Shown: positions 7,423 through 17,672, counted from the first letter of the stretch. The stretch: 64,000 nt of DNA from Gammaproteobacteria bacterium (GCA_018222405.1 JAAFAI010000022.1:1-64000); one strand, 5' to 3'. Numbers and translations are program-made. The notes: generated from the letters alone by a model not told the origin.

Positions 7423-10400
7423 ATGCAACTTGTTGATATTGCGGTAAAGCGCCCCGTCGCGATTGCCATGTTCACACTCGCCGTGCTGTTATTCGGCATG
7501 GTCTCTTTAGGCCGGTTATCGGTAAACCTGTTACCCGAACTGGCCTACCCGACTCTGACAATTCGTACCGACTACACCGGTGCGGCGCCTGCTGAAGTAG
7601 AACAGCTGGTATCCAAACCCATCGAAGAAACCATCGGTACCGTTAAAGGCGTGCGCACCGTTAAATCTATTTCACGGCCTGGCCAGTCAGACGTTGTACT
7701 GGAATTCGCCTGGGGCACTGCCATGGATTTCGCCAGCCTGGAAGTGCGGGAAAAACTGGATATCCTGCAACTGCCGCTAGATGTTGATAAACCCCGTTTA
7801 TTGCGGTTTAACCCCAGCCTCGATCCTATTTTGCGCTATGGCCTGAGCTTCAATACGCCGGATCCTTCCGTTGAAGCTATGAAGTCGTTACGTATTTATG
7901 CCGATGAGCAAATTAAGCGGCAACTGGAATCCATTGAAGGCGTCGCTTCGGTAAAAATTGGTGGAGCCCTGGAAAACGAAATTCAGGTACTGGTGGATCA
8001 GCGTCGGGTCAGCCAGTTAAATATCAGCATCAACACCATTATCACCCGCCTTAAAGAGGAAAACCTCAACACCGCAGGCGGACGCATTGATAACGGCAAT
8101 CAGGCGTTTCTGGTGCGTACTCTGAACCAGTTTACCGGTCTAAATGAGATTGGTGAGCTGTATATTGCCAACCGTAACGGCAAGTCCATACGCCTGCGCG
8201 ATGTGGCCACCATTCAGAATACTTATAAGGAACGGGATGCCATCAGTCGGTTTAACGGCAAGGAAGGCGCGGAGATTGCCATATACAAAGAAGGTGACGC
8301 CAATTCCGTAGACGTAGCACGTCTGGTAGGGATTGCCCTTGAGCGGATCCAAAATCAGCTGCCTTCTGATTACGCGCTGGATAAAGTGTACGATCAGAGT
8401 GAGTTCATTAAACAGGCCATCGAAGATGTAAAATCGTCTGCCATTATCGGCGGCATCCTGGCCATGATCATTCTTTACCTGTTCCTTAAGGATTTCTGGC
8501 CAACGCTGATCATTTCAGTATCGATCCCGCTATCGGTAATCGCCACATTTAACCTGATGTACGGTAACGATATCAGCCTTAACATCATGAGCCTCGGTGG
8601 TATTGCCCTGGCGGTGGGTTTGTTAGTGGATAACAGTATTGTGGTGCTGGAAAATATCGACAAACACAAACAACGCGGCAAGGGCCTGATCAGCGCTGCG
8701 ACGGCGGCGACCGAAGGCACCAAGGAAGTCTCCAGTGCCATTTTAGCCTCCACGCTCACTACCCTGGCAGTATTTGTACCGCTTATTTTTGTCGAAGGCA
8801 TTGCCGGTCAGTTATTCAGCGACCAGGCCATGACCGTTTCGTTTGCCTTAATTGCCTCACTGATTGTGGCTCTGACGGTGATCCCGGCACTGGCCGCCAA
8901 AGCCCACCGTGAAGACAGTTTCACCGAGCAGGATGCGCTGGAACCCACACCTGCTGGCCGCCCTGAAGGCTGGCGCAAGATCGTGTTTTACATTACCTGG
9001 CCGCTACGCATGCTGGTTAAGCTGGTATTCGGGATCATTCCCATGCTGGTTACCACCCTACTTATTACAGTGTGGCGCGCTGTCAGCACCGCTCTGTCGT
9101 TTATTTTTAAGCCACTCACCGGCTTATTTGGCCTGGCCTTTAACGGTATAGAAAAGCTGTACAATGTCAGCCTGAAAGCTGCTCTGCGCACCCGCTGGTT
9201 GGTGCTGGGTGTGGCTGTTGCCGTTACCGCTTCAGCGTTTATGCTGATCCCTCGCTTAGGCATGGAGCTTATTCCGCGCATGTCACAGGGTGAATTTTTC
9301 ATTGAAGTCACCCTGCCGGCAGGCTCCCGTGTTGAGCAAACCGACGACTTACTGACCCGCCTGGCGCGCTACACCGAATCCTTGCCTGATGTAAATCGCA
9401 CCTATTCACTGGCCGGTACCGGCAGTCTTATAAGTGCAGCGCCATCGCAGGGAGGCGATCACTGGGGCAAACTCAATGTAGTACTGGATAAACAGGCCAG
9501 CGATGCAGATGAAGCCCGGGTTAAAGAGTCATTACGTGAATACCTGGCTAAACAGGCCGGTGTGCAGAGCAAGTTTGGTTACCCGGAATTGTTTACCTTT
9601 GCGGCACCGATACAAATTGAATTGCAAGGGTATGATCTCGCGCTGCTCCAGCGCAGTGCCGACTCGTTGAAGCAGGCACTGGAAGGCAGCAGCCGTTTTG
9701 CCGATGTAACCAGCAGTTTGCGGGTCGGTAACCCTGAGCTCAAAATTAATTTCAATCACGCGGCTCTCGCCCGCCTCGAACTGGATGCCTCTACCGCAGC
9801 CAAGCTGGTAGCCGCACAAATTGGCGGCGAAGTAGCAACCCAGTACAGTATGCGCGACCGTAAAGTGGACATTCTGGTGCGCACCGCCGACACCCAGCGC
9901 GACCAGATTAATGATATCAGTCAAATCATCATTAATCCGGGTGCAGAACAACCAGTGCCCTTACATGCTGTGGCTGAAGTTTTTGTCAGTAACGGTCCCA
10001 GTGAGATCACCCGGGTAGGTCAGCAACGTGTAGCATTATTGGAAGCCAATCTACGCTATGGTGATCTGGCTCAGGGCGTTGCTGAGGCCGAACAAATCAT
10101 CCGTCAAATTGCCCTGCCGCCGCAGCTACGCGCAACCATTGCCGGTCAGAGCGAAGACATGCAGCAAAGCTTCGACTCGCTGATGCTGGCCCTGGCGCTG
10201 GCTATCTTTATGGTGTATCTGGTAATGGCTTCACAGTTTGAATCACTCGGTCACCCGCTGCTGATTTTGTTTGCCATTCCCATGGCCGTAGCCGGCGCTA
10301 TTTATGGTCTGCTGCTCACCAACACCAACGTTAGTGTGGTGGTGTTCATAGGGTTAATTATGCTCTGCGGTATCGTGGTCAATAACGCCATTGTACTGAT

Positions 10401-10707
10401 AGATCGCATCAATCAGTTACGTCAACAGGGTCAGGATAAGCATAGCGCCATCATCGATGCCGCCAACAGCCGCTTACGCCCCATTATCATGACCACGCTG
10501 ACCACTATTCTGGGTCTGCTGCCCATGGCCATTGGTTTTGGTGAAGGTGCCGAGGTGCGCACGCCCATGGCCATCACCGTGATCTTTGGTTTACTGTTCT
10601 CTACTTTGCTTACCCTTATTCTGTTACCGGTGATTTACTCACTGTTCGACCGCAAACAGTTTGCCGTAACGGCGAGCGACACTGCCGGAGACAAAGTTTA
10701 TGGATAA
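7423..10707 (+). CDS. RND efflux pump, HAE-1 type, subunit 1 (enlarged central loop)
   Basis: 1094 residues with the two-fold RND layout: a membrane helix, a large periplasmic porter loop and a cluster of membrane helices, then the same again. The transmembrane-4 motif is VGLLVDNSIVVLEN, keeping one Asp of the Asp-Asp pair of AcrB-type pumps and replacing the other with Asn. The transmembrane-10 region reads CGIVVNNAIVLIDR and lacks the AcrB lysine. Between transmembrane helices 6 and 7 (about residues 510-585) there is an unusual extra stretch with two hydrophobic segments, which accounts for much of the additional length over about 1020-1050 residues. The gene overlaps the next RND gene by 8 bp, as in MdtB/MdtC-like heteromeric pumps. 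The substrate is unknown. Confidence 0.93.
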   Translation: MQLVDIAVKRPVAIAMFTLAVLLFGMVSLGRLSVNLLPELAYPTLTIRTDYTGAAPAEVEQLVSKPIEETIGTVKGVRTVKSISRPGQSDVVLEFAWGTAMDFASLEVREKLDILQLPLDVDKPRLLRFNPSLDPILRYGLSFNTPDPSVEAMKSLRIYADEQIKRQLESIEGVASVKIGGALENEIQVLVDQRRVSQLNISINTIITRLKEENLNTAGGRIDNGNQAFLVRTLNQFTGLNEIGELYIANRNGKSIRLRDVATIQNTYKERDAISRFNGKEGAEIAIYKEGDANSVDVARLVGIALERIQNQLPSDYALDKVYDQSEFIKQAIEDVKSSAIIGGILAMIILYLFLKDFWPTLIISVSIPLSVIATFNLMYGNDISLNIMSLGGIALAVGLLVDNSIVVLENIDKHKQRGKGLISAATAATEGTKEVSSAILASTLTTLAVFVPLIFVEGIAGQLFSDQAMTVSFALIASLIVALTVIPALAAKAHREDSFTEQDALEPTPAGRPEGWRKIVFYITWPLRMLVKLVFGIIPMLVTTLLITVWRAVSTALSFIFKPLTGLFGLAFNGIEKLYNVSLKAALRTRWLVLGVAVAVTASAFMLIPRLGMELIPRMSQGEFFIEVTLPAGSRVEQTDDLLTRLARYTESLPDVNRTYSLAGTGSLISAAPSQGGDHWGKLNVVLDKQASDADEARVKESLREYLAKQAGVQSKFGYPELFTFAAPIQIELQGYDLALLQRSADSLKQALEGSSRFADVTSSLRVGNPELKINFNHAALARLELDASTAAKLVAAQIGGEVATQYSMRDRKVDILVRTADTQRDQINDISQIIINPGAEQPVPLHAVAEVFVSNGPSEITRVGQQRVALLEANLRYGDLAQGVAEAEQIIRQIALPPQLRATIAGQSEDMQQSFDSLMLALALAIFMVYLVMASQFESLGHPLLILFAIPMAVAGAIYGLLLTNTNVSVVVFIGLIMLCGIVVNNAIVLIDRINQLRQQGQDKHSAIIDAANSRLRPIIMTTLTTILGLLPMAIGFGEGAEVRTPMAITVIFGLLFSTLLTLILLPVIYSLFDRKQFAVTASDTAGDKVYG

Positions 10708-13700
10708 GTTTGCTCAGGCTGGCGCTACCCTGACCAGCTTTGCCCTGCGCAAACCGGTCACTATCTGTATGTGTTTCCTGTCGATGCTGATTTTCGGCAT
10801 CGCTGCAGGACGGTTGTTACCGCTGGAGAAATTTCCCGGCATCGATATTCCGCAAATGGTTGTTCAGGTACCCTATCGCGACGCCACTCCGGCGGAAATA
10901 GAGCGCATGATCACCCGTCCGGTGGAAGAAGCGATTGCCACCATGTCCGGCATTAAACGGCTGCGGGCAACCTCCTTTGAAAACCGTGCTGAAGTGTTTG
11001 TGGAATTTGACTGGGATGCCAACATAAAAGCCAAAAGCATCGAAGCCCGGGAAAAAATCGATGCCATTCGCGACGAACTGCCCGATGATGTTGAGCGCGT
11101 TATGGTGTTTAAGTTTAATACCAACGACATGCCGATTTTCCAGCTGCGGGTCTCCAGCGAGCGCGATCTGTCGAACGCCTACGATCTGCTCGACCGCAAT
11201 TTAAAAGGGGAAATCGAACGGGTTCAGGGTGTCTCCCGGGTTGAACTGTACGGTGTTGAGAAAAAACAAATCAGTATTCGCCTTATCCCCGAGCGCATTA
11301 CTTCACTGCATATCGATACCAACGAACTGGGCAGACGGTTGCGGGAAGCCAATTTCTCGATGACGGCCGGGCACTTTTTTGCCAACGACCAGAAGTTTAT
11401 TGTTAATCCCCAGGGCCAGTTCTCTGATATGCGCGATATCCAGCAGCTCTATGTGGCGCCGGGGATCATGCTTAAAGATATTGCCACGGTGGATTATGAA
11501 ACACCCGAGCGTAACAATGGCCGCCACCTCGACCGCGCCTATGCGGTAGGTCTGAATATCTTCCGTGAATCGGGAAGTAACCTGGTGGAAGTCAGTGAAC
11601 AGGTTATGGCAGTGGTTGAAAAAACCAAACAGGATCCGGCTTTCAATGGCATTAACCTGTACGTAATGGATGATGTGGCCAAAAGTGTTACCTCATCGTT
11701 ATCAAATCTGGTGGAAGCGGGTTTATTTGGCGCATTGCTCTCAGTTGTGGTGTTGTATTTATTCCTGCGGCAGCTTACGACTACCCTGCTGGTTGTGCTG
11801 TCTGTACCGTTTTCTATCTGCATTACCCTTGGCGTCATGTATTTACTGGGTTACTCGCTGAACATCCTGTCACTGATGGGCCTGATGCTGGCGGTAGGTA
11901 TGCTGGTAGACAATGCGGTTGTAATTACTGAAAGTATTTTTCAGCAGCGGGCTACCCATGCCGATGCGAAACAGGCTACCAAATTAGGCGTTGGCAAAGT
12001 GAGTCTGGCCGTTATCGCCGGTACTACAACAACAGCTATCGTCTTTTTACCCAATATTGTGGGCGTTAAGATTGATGTCACCGTGTTTCTGGAGCACGTA
12101 GCCATTGCCATCTGTATCTCGTTGTTTGCCTCACTACTGATCGCACAAACGCTGATCCCTCTGCTGGCCTCAAAGGTTAAGCCGCCCGCCGCTCACCATG
12201 CTAAGCCTGCAGGTTATATTAAGCGTTATCGCAAAATCTTAAACTGGGCCATGCATAACCAGGGTAAAACCTCGGTTATAGCGTTAGCCATTCTGGCTAG
12301 TACGGCTATTCCTCTGGGCGTAATTTCTAACGATGATGAGGGTAATGATAATCGCTCTCGTGTCTGGCTGAACTATCACATCAGCCAGAATTACACGCTG
12401 GAAGAAGTCGAGAAAACCGTTGATAAAATGGAAGCTTATCTCTACGACAATCAGGAAAAGTTCTACATAAAACAGGTATATACCTATTACGAAGCGGGTC
12501 AGGCAACATCAGGTATTACCCTGCAGGATGATTTACCGGTACCGGTAAGCGAGGTAAAACGCCTCATTCTTGAGAATATGCCGAAGTTTGTAAGGGCTAA
12601 ACCGTCTTTCCGCTGGAACGAAGGCAATGGCGGTGGTGTCAGACTCACCCTGCTTGGTGAATCTTCTGACCAGCTCAGAGTGATCGCTAACCGTGTGGTA
12701 GATGTGCTGGATAACGTTGATGGCTTAACTGATGTGCGCGCCGACGTTGGCAGCGAGCGCCAGGAACTACAGATCCGTATAGACCGCGACAAAGCCTATC
12801 AGCTGGGCCTCACCACTCAACAGGTGTCAGGTCTGGTAGCGACAGCCCTGCGCGGAAATAACCTGCGCACCTTCCGCTACGGTGAAGCCGGCGAGGTCAA
12901 TGTCAAACTCATGTATGGTAAATCAGTGCAGGAATCTCTGAATGCGCTGCAAAATCTTAACTTAACCAACAATTCGGGTCGTAATATCACCCTGGACATG
13001 GTGGCCGACATTTCGGTTATGCCGCAACTGGCGCAGATAAACCGCTATTATCGTCAAACCGCCCTGTCAGTGGGTGCCAATCTGGAAGAAGGCACCACTA
13101 TGGAACAGGCCCGAGAACGCATTGAGGCCGCCATGCAGTACATGAGCCTGCCCTCTGGCTACAGCTGGACGCTGGACGGCGGCTTCCGTCGTCAGGACGA
13201 AGCCTTTGCGGTAATGCAAATGAATATGTTGCTGGCTGTGTGCATGATCTACATTGTTATGGCAGCGCTGTTTGAATCCTTGCTGCTACCTACCGCCGTT
13301 ATTACGTCACTGCTGTTTAGTATTACCGGCGTATTCTGGGCCTTTATGATCACGGGCACTTCTATGTCGGTGATGGGCATGATAGGCATGCTGATCCTGA
13401 TGGGAATAGTGGTTAACAACGGTATTGTACTGGTAGATAGAATTAACCAGTTAATTGGTGAAGGCGAAGCCTTAATTACCGCTATTGTGGATGGATGCAG
13501 CTCTCGGATCCGGCCGATTCTGATGACAGTTTCCACCACAGTCCTGGGTCTGGTACCACTGGCAATGGGCAGTACCCGTATTGGTGGCGACGGCCCGGCC
13601 TACTCGCCCATGGCGATAGCCATTATTGGCGGATTGGTGTTTTCAACACTGACCAGTCTGTTTCTGGTTCCATTGGCTTATGTACTGTTACTGAAGTTAC

Positions 13701-13765
13701 GTTACCGGGTGAGCAAAATGATTTTCCGCTCGAAAGTACAGGTGAGTCGCTGGATTAGGGCTTAA
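10700..13765 (+). CDS. RND efflux pump, HAE-1 type, subunit 2
   Basis: 1021 residues, full-length RND transporter with the N-terminal helix, porter domains (EKFPGIDIPQMVVQVPYRDATPAEIE region at about 33-58) and the transmembrane-4 motif VGMLVDNAVVITES (Asp-Asn rather than Asp-Asp). Transmembrane helix 10 has GIVVNNGIVLVDR. It begins inside the last codons of the preceding pump gene, so the two are translationally coupled and may assemble as a heterotrimer with the upstream adaptor. Its central loop is normal in size, unlike its partner. The sequences are clearly different, so this is not a recent duplication. Confidence 0.93.
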   Translation: MDKFAQAGATLTSFALRKPVTICMCFLSMLIFGIAAGRLLPLEKFPGIDIPQMVVQVPYRDATPAEIERMITRPVEEAIATMSGIKRLRATSFENRAEVFVEFDWDANIKAKSIEAREKIDAIRDELPDDVERVMVFKFNTNDMPIFQLRVSSERDLSNAYDLLDRNLKGEIERVQGVSRVELYGVEKKQISIRLIPERITSLHIDTNELGRRLREANFSMTAGHFFANDQKFIVNPQGQFSDMRDIQQLYVAPGIMLKDIATVDYETPERNNGRHLDRAYAVGLNIFRESGSNLVEVSEQVMAVVEKTKQDPAFNGINLYVMDDVAKSVTSSLSNLVEAGLFGALLSVVVLYLFLRQLTTTLLVVLSVPFSICITLGVMYLLGYSLNILSLMGLMLAVGMLVDNAVVITESIFQQRATHADAKQATKLGVGKVSLAVIAGTTTTAIVFLPNIVGVKIDVTVFLEHVAIAICISLFASLLIAQTLIPLLASKVKPPAAHHAKPAGYIKRYRKILNWAMHNQGKTSVIALAILASTAIPLGVISNDDEGNDNRSRVWLNYHISQNYTLEEVEKTVDKMEAYLYDNQEKFYIKQVYTYYEAGQATSGITLQDDLPVPVSEVKRLILENMPKFVRAKPSFRWNEGNGGGVRLTLLGESSDQLRVIANRVVDVLDNVDGLTDVRADVGSERQELQIRIDRDKAYQLGLTTQQVSGLVATALRGNNLRTFRYGEAGEVNVKLMYGKSVQESLNALQNLNLTNNSGRNITLDMVADISVMPQLAQINRYYRQTALSVGANLEEGTTMEQARERIEAAMQYMSLPSGYSWTLDGGFRRQDEAFAVMQMNMLLAVCMIYIVMAALFESLLLPTAVITSLLFSITGVFWAFMITGTSMSVMGMIGMLILMGIVVNNGIVLVDRINQLIGEGEALITAIVDGCSSRIRPILMTVSTTVLGLVPLAMGSTRIGGDGPAYSPMAIAIIGGLVFSTLTSLFLVPLAYVLLLKLRYRVSKMIFRSKVQVSRWIRA

Positions 13766-13792
13766 GGATAAAGCGCCTGAGAAGGAAGGAGT

Positions 13793-13834
13793 TAAACGGG
13801 AACTCGGTTTTTTGACCACTGCGGTTCCCGTTTA
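13793..13834. terminator. Inverted repeat between convergent RND and DUF3718 genes
   Basis: An 11-bp perfect inverted repeat (TAAACGGGAAC and GTTCCCGTTTA) with a 20-nt loop, located 28 bp after the second RND stop and 16 bp before the end of the convergent DUF3718 gene. There is no U-run after the stem on either strand, so termination by it is plausible but not certain. Confidence 0.45.
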
Positions 13835-13850
13835 CTGATTCCCGGCACGA

Positions 13851-14180
13851 TTAGCTGCGTGCAGTCAGGAACTGATAGACGTTTGATGCGTCACGAGACT
13901 GAGAAAACTCAACCAGAGATACACCATTACAGGTTACACCATCTTTTGCACTAACTACTTTCAGTACTTCACGCTGGCTCGCTCCAATCAGACCGATGTT
14001 ACGTGATACAGAAGAACGCAGCAGGCGAACGTCATCTTTAACTACCGCTTTACAAAAACCAGCGAACTCAGTGTCACCTGTAAAACGAACACCTTCAGCA
14101 GTTACGTCAGCAGAAGCAGTTGATACACCCATTACTGCTAATACTGCAGCAGCGATTGTTGATTTGATTACTTTAGTCAT
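13851..14180 (-). CDS. DUF3718-like small periplasmic protein
   Basis: 109 residues with a clear Sec signal peptide (VIKSTIAAAVLAVMGVSTASA, predicted cut before DVTAEG near residue 25). The mature part of about 85 residues has a Cys pair, one in FAGFCKAVV and one in GVTCNGVS, probably a disulfide, and an RSSVSRN motif. This pattern matches the DUF3718 proteins common in Alteromonas, Shewanella and Vibrio, whose function is unknown. A very good ribosome-binding site (AGAGGAAATTTAA before the ATG) suggests high expression. It stands alone with a long AT-rich leader. Confidence 0.75.
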   Translation of the reverse strand: MTKVIKSTIAAAVLAVMGVSTASADVTAEGVRFTGDTEFAGFCKAVVKDDVRLLRSSVSRNIGLIGASQREVLKVVSAKDGVTCNGVSLVEFSQSRDASNVYQFLTARS

Positions 14181-14799
14181 TTAAATTTCCTCTCATATTG
14201 TTTTGGTATCCACCGGAAGCTGTAGAGCGAAATTGCTGTTTATCAGTTCTGGTGTCAGCCCAACGATTTGCGCTAAACGTTTCTCGTTGGTGCACTATAT
14301 TTATGCCCCATCTGAAAGAAAATTACTGTTTTATTATTGTATAGGTATAGTGAAAATAGCGTAAATTATAATGTTAATGGGCAATTAACAACTTAAACCA
14401 TTGTTTTAATTTGTTATTTTTTAAATAAATATTACCATTCAGAATATCTATTAAACTTTAGATATAAAAAAGTTCTAAAAAACACCCTCAATTCTGAAAG
14501 TTTTTAGCTTGATCCAGCCGGTTATTCACAAATTTATACAACTTAAGTTGATAAAACGGCTCTCAGAGCTCACTTAACCTGTAATTTAATTACAGAAATA
14601 ATGTAAAAACGATGAAAATTTAACTATTTTGAAAGTCAGACAGAGCGACAAGCGCCATCAGAGAGAAGGTTCATCAGCACCGTAATGACATTAGATAAGG
14701 ATAAACTTGTTGCGGGGAAAGGTTAGCCGCGCAAAAAACGGCTAGCCAGACTATTTGCCCGGCTACCCGTATGGTGTGAAAGAGAGGTTTAGAACCGGA
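14181..14799. other. 619-bp AT-rich intergenic region
   Basis: No convincing open reading frame was found on either strand. It contains the leader and promoter of the DUF3718 gene: on the minus strand a TATAAT lies near 14365-14372, and an inverted repeat CCAACGA (14260-14266) with TCGTTGG (14284-14290) would form a stem in the leader RNA. Near the other end is a stem-loop (14721-14747) after the DUF2189 gene. The central part (14380-14640) is strongly AT-rich and otherwise featureless. Confidence 0.5.
14721..14747 (-). terminator. Possible terminator after DUF2189 gene
   Basis: Stem GGTTAGCCG with CGGCTAGCC (9 bp including one G-U pair) and a 9-nt loop; read on the minus strand it is followed by TTTCCCC. 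It lies 53 bp after the DUF2189 stop. The U-run is short, so the call is tentative. Confidence 0.4.
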
Positions 14800-15594
14800 T
14801 CAAACGTATTCACGTTCCCGTTTGGTTTCGATGGCATCAATATAGCCATGCCAGGAGGCATAGCCAAGTAATGGCATTAATACAATAAAGCCAATAAAGC
14901 CGGTAACAAAGCCAATGGCAACGATGGAGAAAATAATACCGCCCCAGATAAACATTGGCACCTTATTAACCCACACAGCATTAATGCTGGTCATCACAGC
15001 AGTGGCCAGATCCACTTTACGCTCCAGCAGAATGGGCTGAGTAAATGCGGTGACAAAAAACATACCGATACAGAACAATGCGCCGACGCCGGTGCCGAGG
15101 ATCAGGAATGGCATTAAACTTTCCAGACTCTCAATCTGATGCTGAGGATACAGTGCGTGGATAAGGGAAGCGACACGCAACCAGAAGATCATCAGGATCA
15201 TCAGCAAAATGCCAAAGCCCCACTCGTTCACCGCATTACGGCGCATGGCACGCAGCGAATGCGATAAAGTGGGCTTATGCCCTTTTTCATGCTCCCAGCT
15301 GATGTCGTACAAGCCCGCCGCGAGAAACGGACCAATCAGCATAAAGCACACTATTGAGGGTAAAATTATCAGGTGCCAGCCGGTCATCGCCACTAAAAAG
15401 GAGATTAACCAGGGAATAACGGCGAATAATAGACCATAAAAAACCGACAATAACGGGGTTTTTAATAAATCCTGAAAGCCCAGAGACAACCATTTAATGG
15501 GATCGCCGACATCGAGTTCTTTACAGGGAATAACCCTGGCGATACCACTGTCGGTGATAGCGTTCTGGGGTGTTTCTTTAAAGTGTTGTGACAT
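14800..15594 (-). CDS. DUF2189 family inner-membrane protein
   Basis: 264 residues. The N-terminal cytoplasmic segment carries ARVIPCKELDVGDPIKWLSLGFQDL, the opening of the DUF2189 family, followed by about six hydrophobic helices and a basic C-terminus (ETKREREYV). The ATG at 15594 is preferred over an upstream start because GAGGGAAG precedes it at good distance. The function of the family is unknown; it belongs to a group of six-helix integral membrane proteins. Downstream lies a possible terminator, and upstream is a convergence-free gap to an LRAT-like gene in the same direction, so it may be expressed alone. Confidence 0.8.
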   Translation of the reverse strand: MSQHFKETPQNAITDSGIARVIPCKELDVGDPIKWLSLGFQDLLKTPLLSVFYGLLFAVIPWLISFLVAMTGWHLIILPSIVCFMLIGPFLAAGLYDISWEHEKGHKPTLSHSLRAMRRNAVNEWGFGILLMILMIFWLRVASLIHALYPQHQIESLESLMPFLILGTGVGALFCIGMFFVTAFTQPILLERKVDLATAVMTSINAVWVNKVPMFIWGGIIFSIVAIGFVTGFIGFIVLMPLLGYASWHGYIDAIETKREREYV

Positions 15595-15776
15595 ATATTC
15601 ACTTCCCTCAGTTGTTACTGTTAAGCGCAAAACAGGGGAACATTCACTTATCCACGATATTTACCGATCTTCTGAGCGAACCGGTGCTAATTACTTCAGA
15701 ATCTTCCCCACCGTTATATATACGATAGATCCAATTACTAAAGTTCACAATTTATTAACAATAAAAATATTAATTA

Positions 15777-16256
15777 TTAATATGAATGAGGGATACTGAC
15801 CGGCTGCCAGTAAAGCCGGCGGTGAAAGTAGCGATTCACCGCCACATTAAAATCGTAAAAACTACATACTGCGCTTTTTTGCCCGGTGGCCACATCAAAG
15901 GTGAAACGATGACAATTATTGCCCCAGGGATGGTATTCAATATAAGTAAAGATACGCGATACGGCTCGCTCGGCGGCGCCATGGGCTACCAGCGGATGCA
16001 GATCTTTATCGCAGAGCATATAAATGTTCTCGCCACTGCGATCGTTTAAAAAACGCTTAGGCGAAACGGCTTTCACCAGACCACTGCCATGCAGTTCAAT
16101 AATATGACCATCAACCCAGATGCCGGTGTGTTCAAAAACGCCATAAATACCACAGCAAACCATGGCACCATCAACAGGTTTTACCGGCACCCTGCTCTCG
16201 CCCGGGTAATGCTCTACCCCGGCGCTGTGATCTACAACTACATCTGAATGGCGCAT
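15777..16256 (-). CDS. Putative LRAT/NlpC-like cysteine enzyme (hypothetical)
   Basis: 159 residues, not confidently assigned. His43 in FEHTGIWVDG, His56 in IIELHGSG and Cys115 in GNNCHRF form the spacing and local sequence of the H-H-C triad seen in lecithin:retinol acyltransferase-like, circularly permuted NlpC/P60 proteins, where NCEHF holds the catalytic Cys. No signal peptide or membrane segment is visible, so it is predicted cytosolic. The ATG at 16256 has AGGG 7 nt upstream and is preferred to a TTG seven codons earlier. Possible activities are acyl transfer or amide hydrolysis. The gene is alone on its strand between DUF2189 and the divergent alaA. Confidence 0.55.
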   Translation of the reverse strand: MRHSDVVVDHSAGVEHYPGESRVPVKPVDGAMVCCGIYGVFEHTGIWVDGHIIELHGSGLVKAVSPKRFLNDRSGENIYMLCDKDLHPLVAHGAAERAVSRIFTYIEYHPWGNNCHRFTFDVATGQKSAVCSFYDFNVAVNRYFHRRLYWQPVSIPHSY

Positions 16257-16445
16257 GCGGACACCCTGCAAAAGCAAACTTATTCTCTAAAAGCACTATT
16301 TTGAGTTATAGCCCTTCCTCTTTACCTGCTCAAGTCGGTTTTTGTAACAGTTTATGCAATATATTTGTGTTAAAGCGCAAAATTTGCTTAACAGCGTATA
16401 GCCCGATGCGATACCCTGAAAGCCCCGTAATTTAAGTAGTTTAAG

Positions 16446-17672
16446 ATGAAACCGGTACACAGTTCGCACAAGTTAGATAACGTATGTTATGACATTCGCG
16501 GTCCGATCGCCGCGCAGGCTCGCAAGATGGAAGATGAAGGCCATCGTATTCTCAAACTGAATATTGGCAACCCTGCCCCGTTTGGATTTGATGCCCCCGA
16601 CGATATCCTCAAGGACGTCATTCATAACCTGCCGACTTCACAAGGCTATTCTGACTCTACCGGTATTTACGCGGCCCGTGTTGCAGTAATGCAGTATTAC
16701 CAGCAAATGAACATTCGCAACATTCAGGTTGACGATGTGTTTATTGGTAATGGCGTGAGTGAAATGATCATGATTGCCATGCAGGCGCTACTTAATATGG
16801 GCGATGAAGTATTGTTACCCAGCCCGGATTACCCACTGTGGACGGCTGCGGTAAGCTTGTCTTCCGGTACACCGGTGCATTACCGTTGTGACGAACAGGC
16901 TGGCTGGTTTCCCGATATTGATGACATTAAAAGTAAGATCACAAAAAAAACCAAAGCCATTGTACTGATCAACCCGAATAACCCCACCGGGGCGGTGTAC
17001 AGCAAAGAATTACTGCAACAAATTGTTGATTTAGCCCGCGAGCATGAGCTGGTGGTGTATTCCGACGAAATCTACGACAAGATTCTGTATAACGATGCCA
17101 AACATACGTGCATAGCCTCTCTGGCCGATGACGTGTTCTTTGTTACCTTTAGCGGTTTATCCAAAAACTACCGTGTGGCAGGGTTCCGTGCCGGCTGGCT
17201 GGTGGTGTCCGGCAATAAACGGCTGGCTAAACACTATATAGAAGGATTAAATATCCTCTCGTCCATGCGGATGTGCGCCAACGTGCCCTGTCAGAGCGCC
17301 ATCCAAACAGCGCTGGGCGGCTATCAGAGTATCAACGATTTAGTCAAACCCGGTGGCCGACTGCAATTACAGCGGGATTTAGCGGCCCGTCGCCTGAATG
17401 ACATCGACGGCATCACCTGTGTACCACCAAATGGCGCCATGTACTGTTTTGCTAAGGTCGATGCTGAGAAGTTTAATATCGCCAACGATGAACAAATGAT
17501 CCTCGACCTGCTCAGCAGCGAAAAAATCCTGCTGGTTCACGGCCGTGCCTTTAACTTAAACGAAGGCATTTATTTCCGTCTGGTATTTTTACCGCACAGC
17601 GATATTCTTGGCCCGGCCATGGATCGCATTGAAAACTTCTTTAATGGCTACCGCCAGAAAGGCAAAAAGTAA
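16446..17672 (+). CDS. alaA: Glutamate-pyruvate aminotransferase AlaA
   Basis: 408 residues of fold-type I class I/II aminotransferases. The order of motifs is [11 protein letters not shown] (N-terminus), [27 protein letters not shown] and the PLP-lysine motif [13 protein letters not shown] with Lys240, the same position as in E. coli AlaA (YfbQ). It makes alanine from pyruvate and glutamate in the cytoplasm. The stop codon overlaps the yfbR start by one base (TAATG). The alaA-yfbR arrangement is also found in enterobacteria, which supports the call. Confidence 0.95.
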   Translation: MKPVHSSHKLDNVCYDIRGPIAAQARKMEDEGHRILKLNIGNPAPFGFDAPDDILKDVIHNLPTSQGYSDSTGIYAARVAVMQYYQQMNIRNIQVDDVFIGNGVSEMIMIAMQALLNMGDEVLLPSPDYPLWTAAVSLSSGTPVHYRCDEQAGWFPDIDDIKSKITKKTKAIVLINPNNPTGAVYSKELLQQIVDLAREHELVVYSDEIYDKILYNDAKHTCIASLADDVFFVTFSGLSKNYRVAGFRAGWLVVSGNKRLAKHYIEGLNILSSMRMCANVPCQSAIQTALGGYQSINDLVKPGGRLQLQRDLAARRLNDIDGITCVPPNGAMYCFAKVDAEKFNIANDEQMILDLLSSEKILLVHGRAFNLNEGIYFRLVFLPHSDILGPAMDRIENFFNGYRQKGKK

